NCBI GenBank assembly: GCA_024224295.1
Contig: JAAENN010000363.1
Location: forward strand, 1-39,051
Length of the DNA stretch: 39,051 bases
DNA from: Shimia sp.
GTDB taxonomy: Bacteria; Pseudomonadota; Alphaproteobacteria; Rhodobacterales; Rhodobacteraceae
Direction of reading: 5' to 3'
Position numbers and translations under genes: made by a program. Below, one piece after another: positions 12,180 to 19,815 of the stretch. Under the pieces are notes generated by a model, which searched no databases, was not told the origin of the DNA, and saw only the letters and a program-made list of their open reading frames with translations. Positions within the stretch are counted from its first letter, which is position 1; the number at the start of each line of letters is the position of its first letter.

Positions 12180-12965
12180 CTACTGATCCCACTTGGGGGA
12201 CTGCTTGTTGAGGAATGCCTCAATGCCTGCTTCGGTTTGGGCATAGAGCATGTTCTCAACCATGATGTTGCCTGCATGGGCGTAGGCCTGATCGAGCGGC
12301 ATTTGCAATTGCTCATAAAAGGATTGCTTGCCGATTTTCACCGCCGCTGAGAGCTTTTCTGCAATGGTTTCCGCAAGCTGCGTGGTTTCGTCTTGCAGAC
12401 CTTCATGCGGCACCACGCGGTTGATTAAGCCGAGGTTTTCTGCGCGGGTGGCGTCAATGAAGTCTCCGGTGGTTAGCATCTCAAACGCCTGTTTACGCGG
12501 AATGTTGCGGGTCAGGGCCACCATGGGGGTGGAGCAAAACAGGCCGATGTTCACACCGTTCACGCCAAAACGGGTGCCCTCGGCGGCCACGGCCAAGTCG
12601 CAGGTGGCGACCAATTGACAGCCGGCGGCGGTGGCGATGCCATGAACCTGAGCGATGACCGGTTGTGGCAGCTGCTGAATGGTCTGCATCATGGTGGCGC
12701 AGCGGTCAAACAGATCCGCAAAATAGGCACGCCCGCCATCCTCCGATTGGCGCCCGGCTGTCATTTGCTTGAGATCGTGCCCGGCGCAGAAGGCCTTGCC
12801 GCTGCCTGAAAGCGTGATGGCGCGGATGGAACTGTCGTCCTTGAGGGTGTCAAACTCGGCTTGCAGGGCCGCAAGCATTTCGTCGGAGAGGGCGTTTAGC
12901 CGCTCAGGTGCGTTCATAGTGAGATGCGCCACAGCATTTGTGTCGCGACGTTCCAAAAGTGTCAT
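12180..12965 (-). CDS. ECHDC3-type enoyl-CoA hydratase/isomerase family protein
   Basis: This 261-residue protein has the crotonase fold. The oxyanion-hole segments are FCAGHDL (59-65) and GIATAAGCQL (109-118). The two glutamates used for hydration in classical crotonase are replaced: the first aligns with Q117 and the second with G137 in FGVNGVNIG. The blocks GIATAAGCQLVATCDLAVA and GLFCSTPMVALTRNIPRK are very similar to animal ECHDC3, which also lacks the glutamates. It is therefore unlikely to be an ordinary beta-oxidation hydratase; a CoA thioester hydrolase or other activity is possible. GGAGGAG precedes the ATG. It is divergent from a thioesterase gene. Confidence 0.88.
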   Translation of the reverse strand: MTLLERRDTNAVAHLTMNAPERLNALSDEMLAALQAEFDTLKDDSSIRAITLSGSGKAFCAGHDLKQMTAGRQSEDGGRAYFADLFDRCATMMQTIQQLPQPVIAQVHGIATAAGCQLVATCDLAVAAEGTRFGVNGVNIGLFCSTPMVALTRNIPRKQAFEMLTTGDFIDATRAENLGLINRVVPHEGLQDETTQLAETIAEKLSAAVKIGKQSFYEQLQMPLDQAYAHAGNIMVENMLYAQTEAGIEAFLNKQSPKWDQ

Positions 12966-13021
12966 CTTGCTCTCCTCCCAAGTTGGCGCGAGGGTAGCGC
13001 GGGGAGAGACGGAGGAAAAGC

Positions 13022-13441
13022 ATGCAAGCCGTGATGACTGCAGAAGAAATGGGCGCGTGGCTCGAGCAGGTGTTCCCGCAGGTCAAAGATGACTTTGTGG
13101 TGGAGCATATTGACGGTGTTAACACTGTTATGCGGATGATGGTGCAGGAGCGGCATCTGCGCCCCGGAGGCACTGTGTCTGGTCCGTCAATGTTTGCGCT
13201 AGCGGATGTGTCGGCCTATGTGGCGACCATGGCCATCATCGGAAAAGAGGCGCTGACAGTCACCACAAATTGTTCATTGGATTTTATGCGCAAGCCGGAA
13301 GCAGGCAAAGATTTGATTGCCAAAACGCAGTTGTTGAAGTTGGGGCGGTCGCTGTCTGTTTCAAACGTTCTGATTTTTTCGGAAGGTTCTGACGCGCCTG
13401 TGGCACGGGCCAATATGACCTACGCTATACCCCCTAAATGA
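13022..13441 (+). CDS. PaaI-family hotdog-fold thioesterase
   Basis: This 139-residue single hotdog domain has the family active-site region LRPGGTVSGPSMFALADVSAY (one run, about residues 46-66) with the catalytic aspartate in ALADVS, and the following TVTTNCSLDFMRKP strand. Relatives hydrolyse acyl-CoA thioesters; the substrate is unknown. GGAGGAAAAGC before the ATG at 13022 supports this start over the ATG at 13034. It is divergent from the ECHDC3-type gene, which also handles CoA esters, and overlaps the next gene by four bases (ATGA). Confidence 0.85.
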   Translation: MQAVMTAEEMGAWLEQVFPQVKDDFVVEHIDGVNTVMRMMVQERHLRPGGTVSGPSMFALADVSAYVATMAIIGKEALTVTTNCSLDFMRKPEAGKDLIAKTQLLKLGRSLSVSNVLIFSEGSDAPVARANMTYAIPPK

Positions 13442-14079
13442 AGATAGTGCGCTGGGTTGCGATTGCGTTTCTCTTTGGTGTCTTAAGCCGGTTTGTGCCG
13501 TTTGGGGCTTCTGATGGATATGATCGTGATACCGGGACACCAATCTGGGTCTTTGATCACGGGTATCATGCCGGATTGGTCCTAGGCCGGAGCGCTTTGG
13601 AAGAGTTTGGCGGGGATCACTCCCAAGCATGGCTGACGCACTTTCCAGAGGCAGAGTGGTTCGAATTTGGGTGGGGTGACCAAGGATTCTACTTTGAGGC
13701 GCCCACGCTAGCGGATGTGACTTTTGCTATTGGCGCGAAGGCGCTTTTGTGGCCGACAGATAGTGTGATGCATGTGGCTGTTGGTCGTGGGTCACCTTGG
13801 ACCAGCTTCGTCAATTCTGACGGTATAGAGATTCCGGTGGCAGACGAGGCGCTGCGTGAGCTTGTGGCATTTGTGGAGGCCAGCGTGTCATCTACCGAAC
13901 ACCTCGGCGATGGTCTTTATGGTGTGAGCGCCTTTTATAAGGCGCGTGGCTCCTATCATGTATTTCAGACCTGCAACAGTTGGGTGTCGCAGGCTTTGCG
14001 CGCGGCCGAGGTGAAGTCTGCACCAGCGCCCGCGGTGTTGAGTTCCGGGTTGTTGTGGGATTTGAAGCGCCGCTACTAA
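13438..14079 (+). CDS. DUF2459 / TIGR02117 family membrane-anchored protein
   Basis: This 213-residue protein has an N-terminal hydrophobic anchor (about 4-22). A conserved exported domain follows, with FDHGYHAGLVL (39-49), WFEFGWGDQGFYF (74-86) and TCNSWVSQAL (178-187, C179). These elements mark the DUF2459 family; a Cys and His set like this suggests a papain-like or NlpC-like hydrolase arrangement, but no activity is established. It is translationally coupled to the thioesterase by an ATGA overlap. Confidence 0.8.
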   Translation: MKIVRWVAIAFLFGVLSRFVPFGASDGYDRDTGTPIWVFDHGYHAGLVLGRSALEEFGGDHSQAWLTHFPEAEWFEFGWGDQGFYFEAPTLADVTFAIGAKALLWPTDSVMHVAVGRGSPWTSFVNSDGIEIPVADEALRELVAFVEASVSSTEHLGDGLYGVSAFYKARGSYHVFQTCNSWVSQALRAAEVKSAPAPAVLSSGLLWDLKRRY

Positions 14080-14103
14080 AGCAAAACAGCGTGGCAAACA
14101 AAA

Positions 14104-14126
14104 AAGGGTCGGGACAAGCCCGACCC
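14104..14126 (-). terminator. Terminator of the DUF1127 gene
   Basis: GGGTCGGG (14106-14113) pairs with CCCGACCC (14119-14126) around a 5-base loop. The A-run on the plus side becomes TTTTTT after the stem on the minus strand. It may also help stop the forward DUF2459 transcript. Confidence 0.88.
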
Positions 14127-14150
14127 AGTGGAAGAGGCGTCTGAAGGAGA

Positions 14151-14381
14151 TCAGATCTGCCACATCTTTTTGCGCGCCTCTATCCGGGCGTCATGCAAGG
14201 TCAATCCAACATCTTTTAACTGTGCGTCGCTCAGCCGGGCGAGGGCGCGGCGGGTGCGCATACGCTTGTCCCAATCAGTGACCACTGCCGCAAATGACAG
14301 AGCCGCACGAGCAGCAACTGGAAGTTGTGCATTTGCATTGTGGTTTGTCAGGATTTGCAGGTTTGTTGTGGTCATTGTCAT
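14151..14381 (-). CDS. DUF1127 (YjiS-like) small protein
   Basis: This protein is 76 residues from the chosen start. The C-terminal half carries the DUF1127 signature: RMRTRRALARLSDAQLKDVG followed by LTLHDARIEARKK. Proteins of this family in alphaproteobacteria are small Arg-rich factors linked to RNA binding and stress or phosphate responses; the role here is unknown. GGAG at 14388-14391 is six bases before the ATG at 14381, better spacing than for the neighbouring ATGs at 14387 and 14375. One copy of a 16-bp palindrome (14395-14410) lies directly upstream, so it is probably co-regulated with the divergent MocR-type gene. Confidence 0.85.
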   Translation of the reverse strand: MTMTTTNLQILTNHNANAQLPVAARAALSFAAVVTDWDKRMRTRRALARLSDAQLKDVGLTLHDARIEARKKMWQI

Positions 14382-14394
14382 GGTCATCTCCAAT

Positions 14395-14410
14395 ATTGTA
14401 TTGATACAAT
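14395..14410. promoter_or_regulatory. Palindromic operator, copy 1
   Basis: ATTGTATTGATACAAT contains the perfect dyad TTGTAT-N2-ATACAA. It lies 14 bases before the DUF1127 start, where a bound regulator would block that gene. Confidence 0.7.
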
Positions 14411-14445
14411 ACTTAAATTTGTTACAAGGTGCGTGTAGCTAACCT

Positions 14446-14484
14446 TTGATACAATTGCGAGGGAAACATTGTGATTGATACAAT
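14446..14484. promoter_or_regulatory. Two partial operator copies before the MocR-type gene
   Basis: TTGATACAAT at 14446-14455 is an intact right half-site. ATTGTGATTGATACAAT at 14468-14484 is the same dyad with one extra base, and it overlaps the GTG start codon at 14471. Confidence 0.6.
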
Positions 14485-15865
14485 TTGGCCGCCAAGCTTT
14501 GTGGGCTGTACCGATCCGAAATACATTGTATTGATACAATCACTTCGAGGGGCTGTGCGCAGCGGGCAGCTCCCCGTCGGGGAGAAGCTTCCACCAGTGC
14601 GCGAGTTGGCCTGGCAATTGAGTATCACCCCAGGCACGGTGGCGCGGGCGTATAAATTGGCGGTGGAAGAAGGGTTGTTGGAGACCACAGTGGGGCGCGG
14701 CACTTTTGTGGCTGACAGTCGCCCGGAAACCGTTTTGCCACCGGAACCGTTAATTTCGGTGTCGCAAACTGACGATCTTGATCTTCGCGCAGTTCGCGTG
14801 CCGGACGTGGGGCAGGATCTCGTCATTCGCACGACGATGACAAAGGTAGCCGCCGAAAGCCCGATAACATACCTGGCATGTTCCTCGTCCGCGACAGATT
14901 TTCATGCCCGGCAGGCGGTGGTGAATTGGATTGGGCCAGACGTTGCTGGACGGATCGCTGCCGAGGATGTGGTATTAACATTAGGGGCGCAGAATGCCTG
15001 TGTGACGGCGCTGCAGTGCTGTTTGCATGGAGCGCATCCAGTTATTTTGACCGAAGCGGTGACGTTTCCCGGTGTCCGTCATGCTGGTCGTTTATTGCGG
15101 GCAGAAGTGATCGGTGTCGAAATGGATGATCAGGGCATGCGGCCTGAGAAACTAGAAGAGGCCTTGCGGCGTCACGGAGGACAGGTGTTGGTGACGTCAG
15201 CCCAAGCCCACAGCCCGACGGCTATTCATGTACCTTTGGAGCGGCGTCAGGAAATTGCCGCGCTGGCACGCCGCTACAATTTGCAAATCATTGAGGATGA
15301 TTGTCATGCTCTAGGGCCAACAGATGCGCCATCTTATCGCGCTCTTTGTCCCGATCGAGCTTGGTATATCGGGTCGCTGACAAAATCGGTGTCGGCGGCT
15401 TTGCGCTTTGGATATTTGGTGGCACCGGAAGGAAATGCTCAAACGGCAAGGCATGTAGCTCAGTCAATGTTCTATGGTTTGCCTCAGCCCATGCTCGACT
15501 TATGCGCTGAGCTCATCATAAGCGGGCAGGCCCAAAAGATCCGAGAAGCAATTGTGCGGTTTACGCAAAAACGCGTTCAGTTGGCTGTGAATGTTCTGGG
15601 GAGTTGGGACATTCGCTGGCGACCCTTTGTACCTTTTATCTGGTTAAAGCTGCCACAGGGGTGGCGCGGCTCTACATTTGTAAGAGTGTGTGACGCCGAA
15701 GGTATCCGTATTAAGTCTGCTGACGAATATGTGCTTGCGGATGGAAAGGCGCCCAACGCCGTTCGAATTGCGCTGGCGCCAGAGATTTCAGAAGCAGAAT
15801 TGCAGGTGGCATTGGAAACCATGTCTGATTTGCTGGCAAAACCACTACAACATGCTCCAGTGTAG
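14471..15865 (+). CDS. MocR-type GntR regulator with aminotransferase-like domain
   Basis: This 464-residue protein has a GntR winged helix (about 18-85, SLRGAVRSGQLPVGEKLPPV one run, then TPGTVARAYKLAVEEGLLE) joined to a fold-I aminotransferase domain (about 120-455). The PLP-binding lysine is K305 in SLTKSVSAALRFG; IIEDDCH is the cofactor-side Asp motif. MocR regulators sense PLP or an amino compound and usually control a neighbouring gene and themselves. The GTG start is backed by GAGGGA seven bases upstream. One full operator copy lies inside the coding region (14525-14540) and a partial copy overlaps the start. The ligand is unknown. Confidence 0.9.
   Translation: MIDTIWPPSFVGCTDPKYIVLIQSLRGAVRSGQLPVGEKLPPVRELAWQLSITPGTVARAYKLAVEEGLLETTVGRGTFVADSRPETVLPPEPLISVSQTDDLDLRAVRVPDVGQDLVIRTTMTKVAAESPITYLACSSSATDFHARQAVVNWIGPDVAGRIAAEDVVLTLGAQNACVTALQCCLHGAHPVILTEAVTFPGVRHAGRLLRAEVIGVEMDDQGMRPEKLEEALRRHGGQVLVTSAQAHSPTAIHVPLERRQEIAALARRYNLQIIEDDCHALGPTDAPSYRALCPDRAWYIGSLTKSVSAALRFGYLVAPEGNAQTARHVAQSMFYGLPQPMLDLCAELIISGQAQKIREAIVRFTQKRVQLAVNVLGSWDIRWRPFVPFIWLKLPQGWRGSTFVRVCDAEGIRIKSADEYVLADGKAPNAVRIALAPEISEAELQVALETMSDLLAKPLQHAPV
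14525..14540. promoter_or_regulatory. Palindromic operator, copy 2, inside the MocR-type gene
   Basis: ATTGTATTGATACAAT is identical to copy 1 and exactly 130 bases from it. It is inside codons 19-24 of the regulator gene, so a looped or roadblock mode of autorepression is possible. Confidence 0.65.
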
Positions 15866-15930
15866 TGGGGTAAAATTATACCTAAATCTCAAGCCATTGT
15901 TTTCATTTGTTTTATTTGGCTTTTGCGCGC

Positions 15931-15958
15931 TTGACGCGGCAAAAGAGTGCTTTATAAC
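15931..15958 (+). promoter_or_regulatory. Housekeeping promoter of rplM-rpsI
   Basis: TTGACG (15931-15936) and TATAAC (15953-15958) are separated by 16 bases, close to the sigma-70 consensus. Transcription would start near 15965, giving a leader of about 60 bases. Confidence 0.75.
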
Positions 15959-15974
15959 CCGGCCATCGCATTTT

Positions 15975-15998
15975 GATACGTCGGGAAACCGATGTATC
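15975..15998 (+). promoter_or_regulatory. Hairpin in the rplM leader
   Basis: GATACGTCGG (15975-15984) pairs fully with CCGATGTATC (15989-15998), with one G-U pair, around a GAAA (GNRA) tetraloop. It sits 26 bases before the rplM start, between promoter and ribosome site. This is a plausible binding site for L13 feedback control. Confidence 0.6.
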
Positions 15999-16024
15999 TG
16001 TCAACCAATCATGGAAGACCTAAC

Positions 16025-16486
16025 ATGAAAACCTTCTCTGCTACTCCGGCAGACATCGATAAGAAATGGATCATCATCGACGCCGAAGGCGTGGTGCTGG
16101 GCCGTCTCGCGTCGATTGTCGCCATGCGCTTGCGCGGCAAGCACAAGGCATCCTTTACTCCGAACATGGACATGGGTGACAACGTCATCGTGATCAATGC
16201 GGACAAGATCCAATTGACCGGCAAAAAGCGCGCGGACAAAACTTACTACTGGCACACTGGCCACCCAGGCGGGATCAAGTCCCGCACTGCCGGTCAGATC
16301 CTGGAAGGTGAGCACCCAGAGCGCGTTGTGACCAAAGCGGTTCAGCGTATGCTGCCAGGCAACCGCCTGTCCCGCAAGGTCATGACCAACCTGCGCGTTT
16401 ATGCTGGTGCCGAGCACCCTCATGAAGCACAGGCCCCAGAAGTGCTGGACGTGAAGTCCATGAACAGCAAAAACACCCGGAGCTAA
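16025..16486 (+). CDS. rplM: 50S ribosomal protein L13
   Basis: L13 is a 153-residue, early-assembling 50S protein. Typical blocks are [18 protein letters not shown] near the N-terminus, [17 protein letters not shown], and [19 protein letters not shown]. The frame is open back to 15992, but the ATG at 16025 gives the family N-terminus ([15 protein letters not shown]) and has GGAAG upstream; the longer start would run through the leader hairpin. It is followed three bases later by rpsI, the universal pairing of L13 and S9. Confidence 0.98.
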   Translation: MKTFSATPADIDKKWIIIDAEGVVLGRLASIVAMRLRGKHKASFTPNMDMGDNVIVINADKIQLTGKKRADKTYYWHTGHPGGIKSRTAGQILEGEHPERVVTKAVQRMLPGNRLSRKVMTNLRVYAGAEHPHEAQAPEVLDVKSMNSKNTRS

Positions 16487-16489
16487 TCA

Positions 16490-16975
16490 ATGGCTGATCA
16501 AATCAACTCGCTTGAAGAGCTGAACGCCGTTGCCGGTGAAGAAGCTGTTGTAGAAGTTGCGGCACCGCGTGAGCCGGTACGTGACGAACTGGGTCGTTCC
16601 TATGCGACTGGTAAACGTAAAGACGCTGTTGCTCGCGTTTGGATCAAGCCGGGTTCCGGCAAGGTCATCGTGAACGGCAAAGACCAAGACGTGTATTTTG
16701 CCCGTCCGGTTCTGCAGCTGATCCTGCGTCAGCCAATGCAGGTTGCTGGCGTTGAAGGTGAATTCGACGTTTACGCCACCGTCAAAGGCGGCGGTCTGAC
16801 CGGTCAAGCTGGTGCGGTTAAGCACGGGATTTCCAAAGCTCTGCAGCTTTATGAACCCTCCCTGCGCGGCGCCCTGAAAGCCGCTGGATTCCTGACACGC
16901 GACAGCCGCGTTGTGGAACGTAAGAAATACGGTAAGCGCAAAGCGCGTCGTTCGTTCCAGTTCTCTAAGCGTTAA
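16490..16975 (+). CDS. rpsI: 30S ribosomal protein S9
   Basis: S9 is a 161-residue protein whose C-terminal tail reaches the P-site tRNA. The family core runs from [18 protein letters not shown] to the basic end [16 protein letters not shown], the usual S9 tail. The N-terminal extension of about 35 acidic residues ([20 protein letters not shown]) is the normal alphaproteobacterial form. The ribosome site GGAG lies in the last codons of rplM. Confidence 0.98.
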   Translation: MADQINSLEELNAVAGEEAVVEVAAPREPVRDELGRSYATGKRKDAVARVWIKPGSGKVIVNGKDQDVYFARPVLQLILRQPMQVAGVEGEFDVYATVKGGGLTGQAGAVKHGISKALQLYEPSLRGALKAAGFLTRDSRVVERKKYGKRKARRSFQFSKR

Positions 16976-17001
16976 TCGCAGGACAACAAGAATTTTTTGG
17001 G

Positions 17002-17033
17002 AAGGCCGCTCCATTCGAGCGGCCTTTTCTTTT
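17002..17033 (+). terminator. Terminator of rplM-rpsI
   Basis: AAGGCCGCTC (17002-17011) pairs with GAGCGGCCTT (17017-17026) around CATTC, followed by TTCTTTT. It lies 27 bases after the rpsI stop. Confidence 0.92.
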
Positions 17034-17135
17034 GCGGTGTTGCTTTGCCGATTTTGACGAATTTTCAGACTGCGCAGCGGGCTGCCTTTCCGGTAAAAGA
17101 ACCGGAGCCAACCTACTGATCTGAAAGGAAAGACC

Positions 17136-18299
17136 GTGAGCAACGCCATGTGGACCTACCCTTGGGATATCGCTGATATTGGACAGGAAGCTGTGTCGTC
17201 TGAATTGCGCGATCTTGGCTTTGACATGATTAGCTTGGCAACTGTCTATCACGCGGGGCGGTTTCTGCAGGTCCGCAGCCCCAAGCGGCGGGTGTATTTC
17301 CCTGAGGACAGCACGCTGTATTTCCGCCCGGATGCTAGCATCTGGCAAGGGCAGGCGGTACAGCCTTTGTTGTCTTCGTTGGCACAGGACCAGGATGTGC
17401 TGCGCGAGATGATTGAGGCGCGAGACACGGGCGGACTGGATGTGTCTTGCTGGACCGTGTGTTTGCACAACTCCGCGCTTGGTTTTGCCAATCCGGATCT
17501 GGTGACGCGCAATGCGTTTGGCGATGCGAATTCTTACAACCTCTGTCCAGCCAACCCGCAGGCGCAGGCCTATGTGGCCAACTTAGTGCGCGACATTTCC
17601 AAGAACTATCAGCCCAACCGGATTGAGTTGGAGAGCCCCAATTTCCTTGGCTTTGCCCATGAATATCACCACGAGAAAGACATGGTTGGGTTGCCCCCAG
17701 AAGGAGATTTTCTGATGGCACTGTGCTTCTGTGAGCACTGCCAGGCTGCGGGGCAGGCCGCCGGTCTGGATATGCCAGCGTTGCAAGCGCGTGTGCGGGG
17801 GCTGATTGATCAGATGTGTACAGGGGACACACCACAGCGCGTATGTCCAGATTTCCCCGAACGCGGGTTGGATGCCTTTGATTTTGATGCGGAATTGCGA
17901 GCCTATTTGGATTTGCGCTTTGGTCACGTGAATGCGGTTTTGAAACAGGCCAAGGATACTTGCGCGGCAACGTCCGAGCTTATGTTGATCGACGGGCAAG
18001 CCGGTTGGCTTGGCGGCTGTGACCATGACGCGGCGGCTGACCTCGGTCTTAAAGTGATGCTCTGCGCCTACGACATGGGGCCGGAGGCGGCAGAAGAGCT
18101 GATGTCGTATGCAACGGGCTTGCGGCATGGTGCTGGAGGGCAGATTGGACTGCGGTTGGGTTATCCCGAGTTTTCTGACCGGGAAGACTTCGCGCAGCGG
18201 ATCGCCTTACTGCGCAAGGGCGGTGCGACCGGGGTGAATCTCTATAACTTCGGGCTGGTGCCCAAGGCCCGGCTGGACTGGGCGCGCGGGCTTTTGTGA
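17136..18299 (+). CDS. Unknown protein, possibly glycoside-hydrolase-like TIM barrel
   Basis: This protein has 387 residues and no signal peptide. I do not recognise a named family. The pattern of alternating strand and helix segments, the IELESPNFLGF strand end (163-173, acidic E165), the HEYHHEK cluster (175-181) and a CFCEHC motif (197-202) resemble uncharacterised glycoside-hydrolase-like barrels, in which a C-x-C-x-x-C element follows the third or fourth strand and may hold a metal. The start is GTG at 17136, with AAAGGAA upstream. It stands alone: rpsI terminates 100 bases before, and the next gene begins 100 bases after. The function is open. Confidence 0.6.
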   Translation: MSNAMWTYPWDIADIGQEAVSSELRDLGFDMISLATVYHAGRFLQVRSPKRRVYFPEDSTLYFRPDASIWQGQAVQPLLSSLAQDQDVLREMIEARDTGGLDVSCWTVCLHNSALGFANPDLVTRNAFGDANSYNLCPANPQAQAYVANLVRDISKNYQPNRIELESPNFLGFAHEYHHEKDMVGLPPEGDFLMALCFCEHCQAAGQAAGLDMPALQARVRGLIDQMCTGDTPQRVCPDFPERGLDAFDFDAELRAYLDLRFGHVNAVLKQAKDTCAATSELMLIDGQAGWLGGCDHDAAADLGLKVMLCAYDMGPEAAEELMSYATGLRHGAGGQIGLRLGYPEFSDREDFAQRIALLRKGGATGVNLYNFGLVPKARLDWARGLL

Positions 18300-18398
18300 C
18301 TTCGTACAAACTGGCTTGCCGCTTTCGAGTTTGGATTGCCTATTGAGCCGCCACTGTGTCAGTTCCGTTTTATGGCTGATTTCGGAAAGGCGCTGAAC

Positions 18399-19016
18399 AT
18401 GCTTAAAACTCTGTTTGCTTCGTTGGTCATTGCCTCGGCACCAATGTCGGCGCATGCCGTTGAACCCACACCGGATTTGAGCTGGCTTGAGGTGGATGTC
18501 TGGCGAATGGGCGTGTTTGGTAGGGAGCGGGCTATTTACAAGCAATTGGGGAGCGAATCCTGTACTGGCGATAAAGACGCCTATGTCGAGTTGCTGGAAG
18601 CGGCGCTTGATGATGTTGCCCCCGCTTTGACTTCGTTGGCATATCAATCCGGTAGGAATGAATGCCGGTTTTCTACAGTTGATTTGCCTTACCTGACTGG
18701 TCTGTATGAAAAAGCTGCGCGGCTCGGGTATCCTTTGGCGATGACGGTGTATGGGCGCCGATTGATTGACGGCTATGGAGTGGACACAGATGTCCCAACG
18801 GGTCTGATGCTTTTTGAACTGGATGGTCAAATGGGATATGGCGACGCTGGTTTGGAGGCGGCGCTGGAGTTGATCCGTGGGGAGCATCTGGCCCAAGACC
18901 TTGAGGCAGCGGAGAAGGTTTTTAATACCTTCAAAGAGATGACACCCAATAAGGGGTTAATTGAACGTGTTGAAAAGGAACTCGCGCAAGCCAAGGCTGC
19001 GGCGTACGAGAACTAG
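18399..19016 (+). CDS. Secreted Sel1/TPR-like repeat protein
   Basis: This protein has 205 residues from the ATG at 18399, which gives a clean signal peptide (MLKTLFASLVIASAPMSAHA, cut after residue 20). The mature part has Sel1-like helical repeats: YEKAARLGYPLAMTVYGRRL, then a D-V-x-x-G-L variant and a second DAGLEAALELI unit. C-terminal residues are helical and Lys/Glu-rich. Sel1 repeats mediate protein-protein contact; the partner is unknown. The frame is open upstream to 18336, but that part lacks a signal sequence. It lies directly upstream of the CtrA-box heme operon, though separated by 124 bases. Confidence 0.7.
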   Translation: MLKTLFASLVIASAPMSAHAVEPTPDLSWLEVDVWRMGVFGRERAIYKQLGSESCTGDKDAYVELLEAALDDVAPALTSLAYQSGRNECRFSTVDLPYLTGLYEKAARLGYPLAMTVYGRRLIDGYGVDTDVPTGLMLFELDGQMGYGDAGLEAALELIRGEHLAQDLEAAEKVFNTFKEMTPNKGLIERVEKELAQAKAAAYEN

Positions 19017-19072
19017 TTCTCTACAGGTGTCTGAGCGACAAAGTTCGCTGATGAATTGGCGAGCAGTTTCAA

Positions 19073-19088
19073 TTAACGATTGATTAAC
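19073..19088 (+). promoter_or_regulatory. Consensus CtrA binding site
   Basis: TTAACGATTGATTAAC fits TTAA-N7-TTAAC exactly, in the same orientation as the downstream genes, and ends 52 bases before the pentaheme cytochrome start. It lies in a 124-base gap with no other gene start, so it most likely controls the heme operon. Confidence 0.72.
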
Positions 19089-19140
19089 CATATGCCGCAA
19101 CACTTTTGGCCTTAGTTTGGTTCTTAGTTTGGAGGGTCGT

Positions 19141-19815
19141 ATGGCGTTGCCATCTGCCCGTGTGGTTCGAATTCTGGCGCTGTTGGCGGTGTTGCCAACG
19201 GCCGTTTGGGCGGGATTTGCGCTCACTCAGGCAAATATTCAAACATCTTTGGCTCACGGACCCCTTATTGCTGCGCACGACGGTGTTGCCTGTGTGGCGT
19301 GTCACAGCAAAACGCCGGGAACAGTGCGCCAGCAGGTCCAGGCGCAGGTGCGTTATGTGCTGGGATTGCGGGAAACGCCGGTGGATTTTGGCTATGCCGC
19401 TGTCCAATCAGACCAGTGTCTGGCCTGTCACGCGCGTCCAAATGAGCGCCATCCGATTTATCGGTTCCGCGAGCCACGTTTTGCCGCGGCTGTCCAGAAA
19501 GTGGAGGCGCGCAGCTGCTTGGGGTGCCATTCGGAACATCACCCACAGACGGTGACGGCAAGTCCTATGGTGTGTCAGGCTTGTCATGGGGATTTGTTGG
19601 TGAAGAACGACCCGGTGGATGTGTCGCATGTCACGCTGGTGGCACAGGAAAACTGGAGCAGTTGCTTGGGCTGTCACGACTTTCATGGCAACCACGCCTT
19701 CAAGGCGCCGAGAAAATTGGCAAAGGCTCTGCCAGAAAATGCAATCTGGGCCTATTTTCAGGGCGGCGCCGACCCCTACGGACATCCAAAACTCTATGAA
19801 GGGAAAGCGCCATGA
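19141..19815 (+). CDS. Membrane-anchored pentaheme cytochrome c
   Basis: This 224-residue protein has five CXXCH heme sites at 51-55, 93-97, 126-130, 145-149 and 175-179. An N-terminal hydrophobic segment (about 8-27) is either a signal peptide or a membrane anchor; the rest would be periplasmic. Extra histidines (HPI at 104, HH at 133-134, H163, H182, H185) can serve as distal ligands, so bis-His hemes are likely. It resembles short cytochrome c3/c7-type electron carriers, not a known terminal reductase. GGAGG precedes the ATG at 19141; a frame start at 19117 has no ribosome site. It is the first gene of a three-gene operon behind a CtrA box. Confidence 0.88.
   Translation: MALPSARVVRILALLAVLPTAVWAGFALTQANIQTSLAHGPLIAAHDGVACVACHSKTPGTVRQQVQAQVRYVLGLRETPVDFGYAAVQSDQCLACHARPNERHPIYRFREPRFAAAVQKVEARSCLGCHSEHHPQTVTASPMVCQACHGDLLVKNDPVDVSHVTLVAQENWSSCLGCHDFHGNHAFKAPRKLAKALPENAIWAYFQGGADPYGHPKLYEGKAP

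Noticed and set aside
11995-12192. 65-codon minus-strand frame in the gap after trmFO
   Set aside because: It runs through stable helices and overlaps the end of the crotonase gene; there is no recognisable protein.
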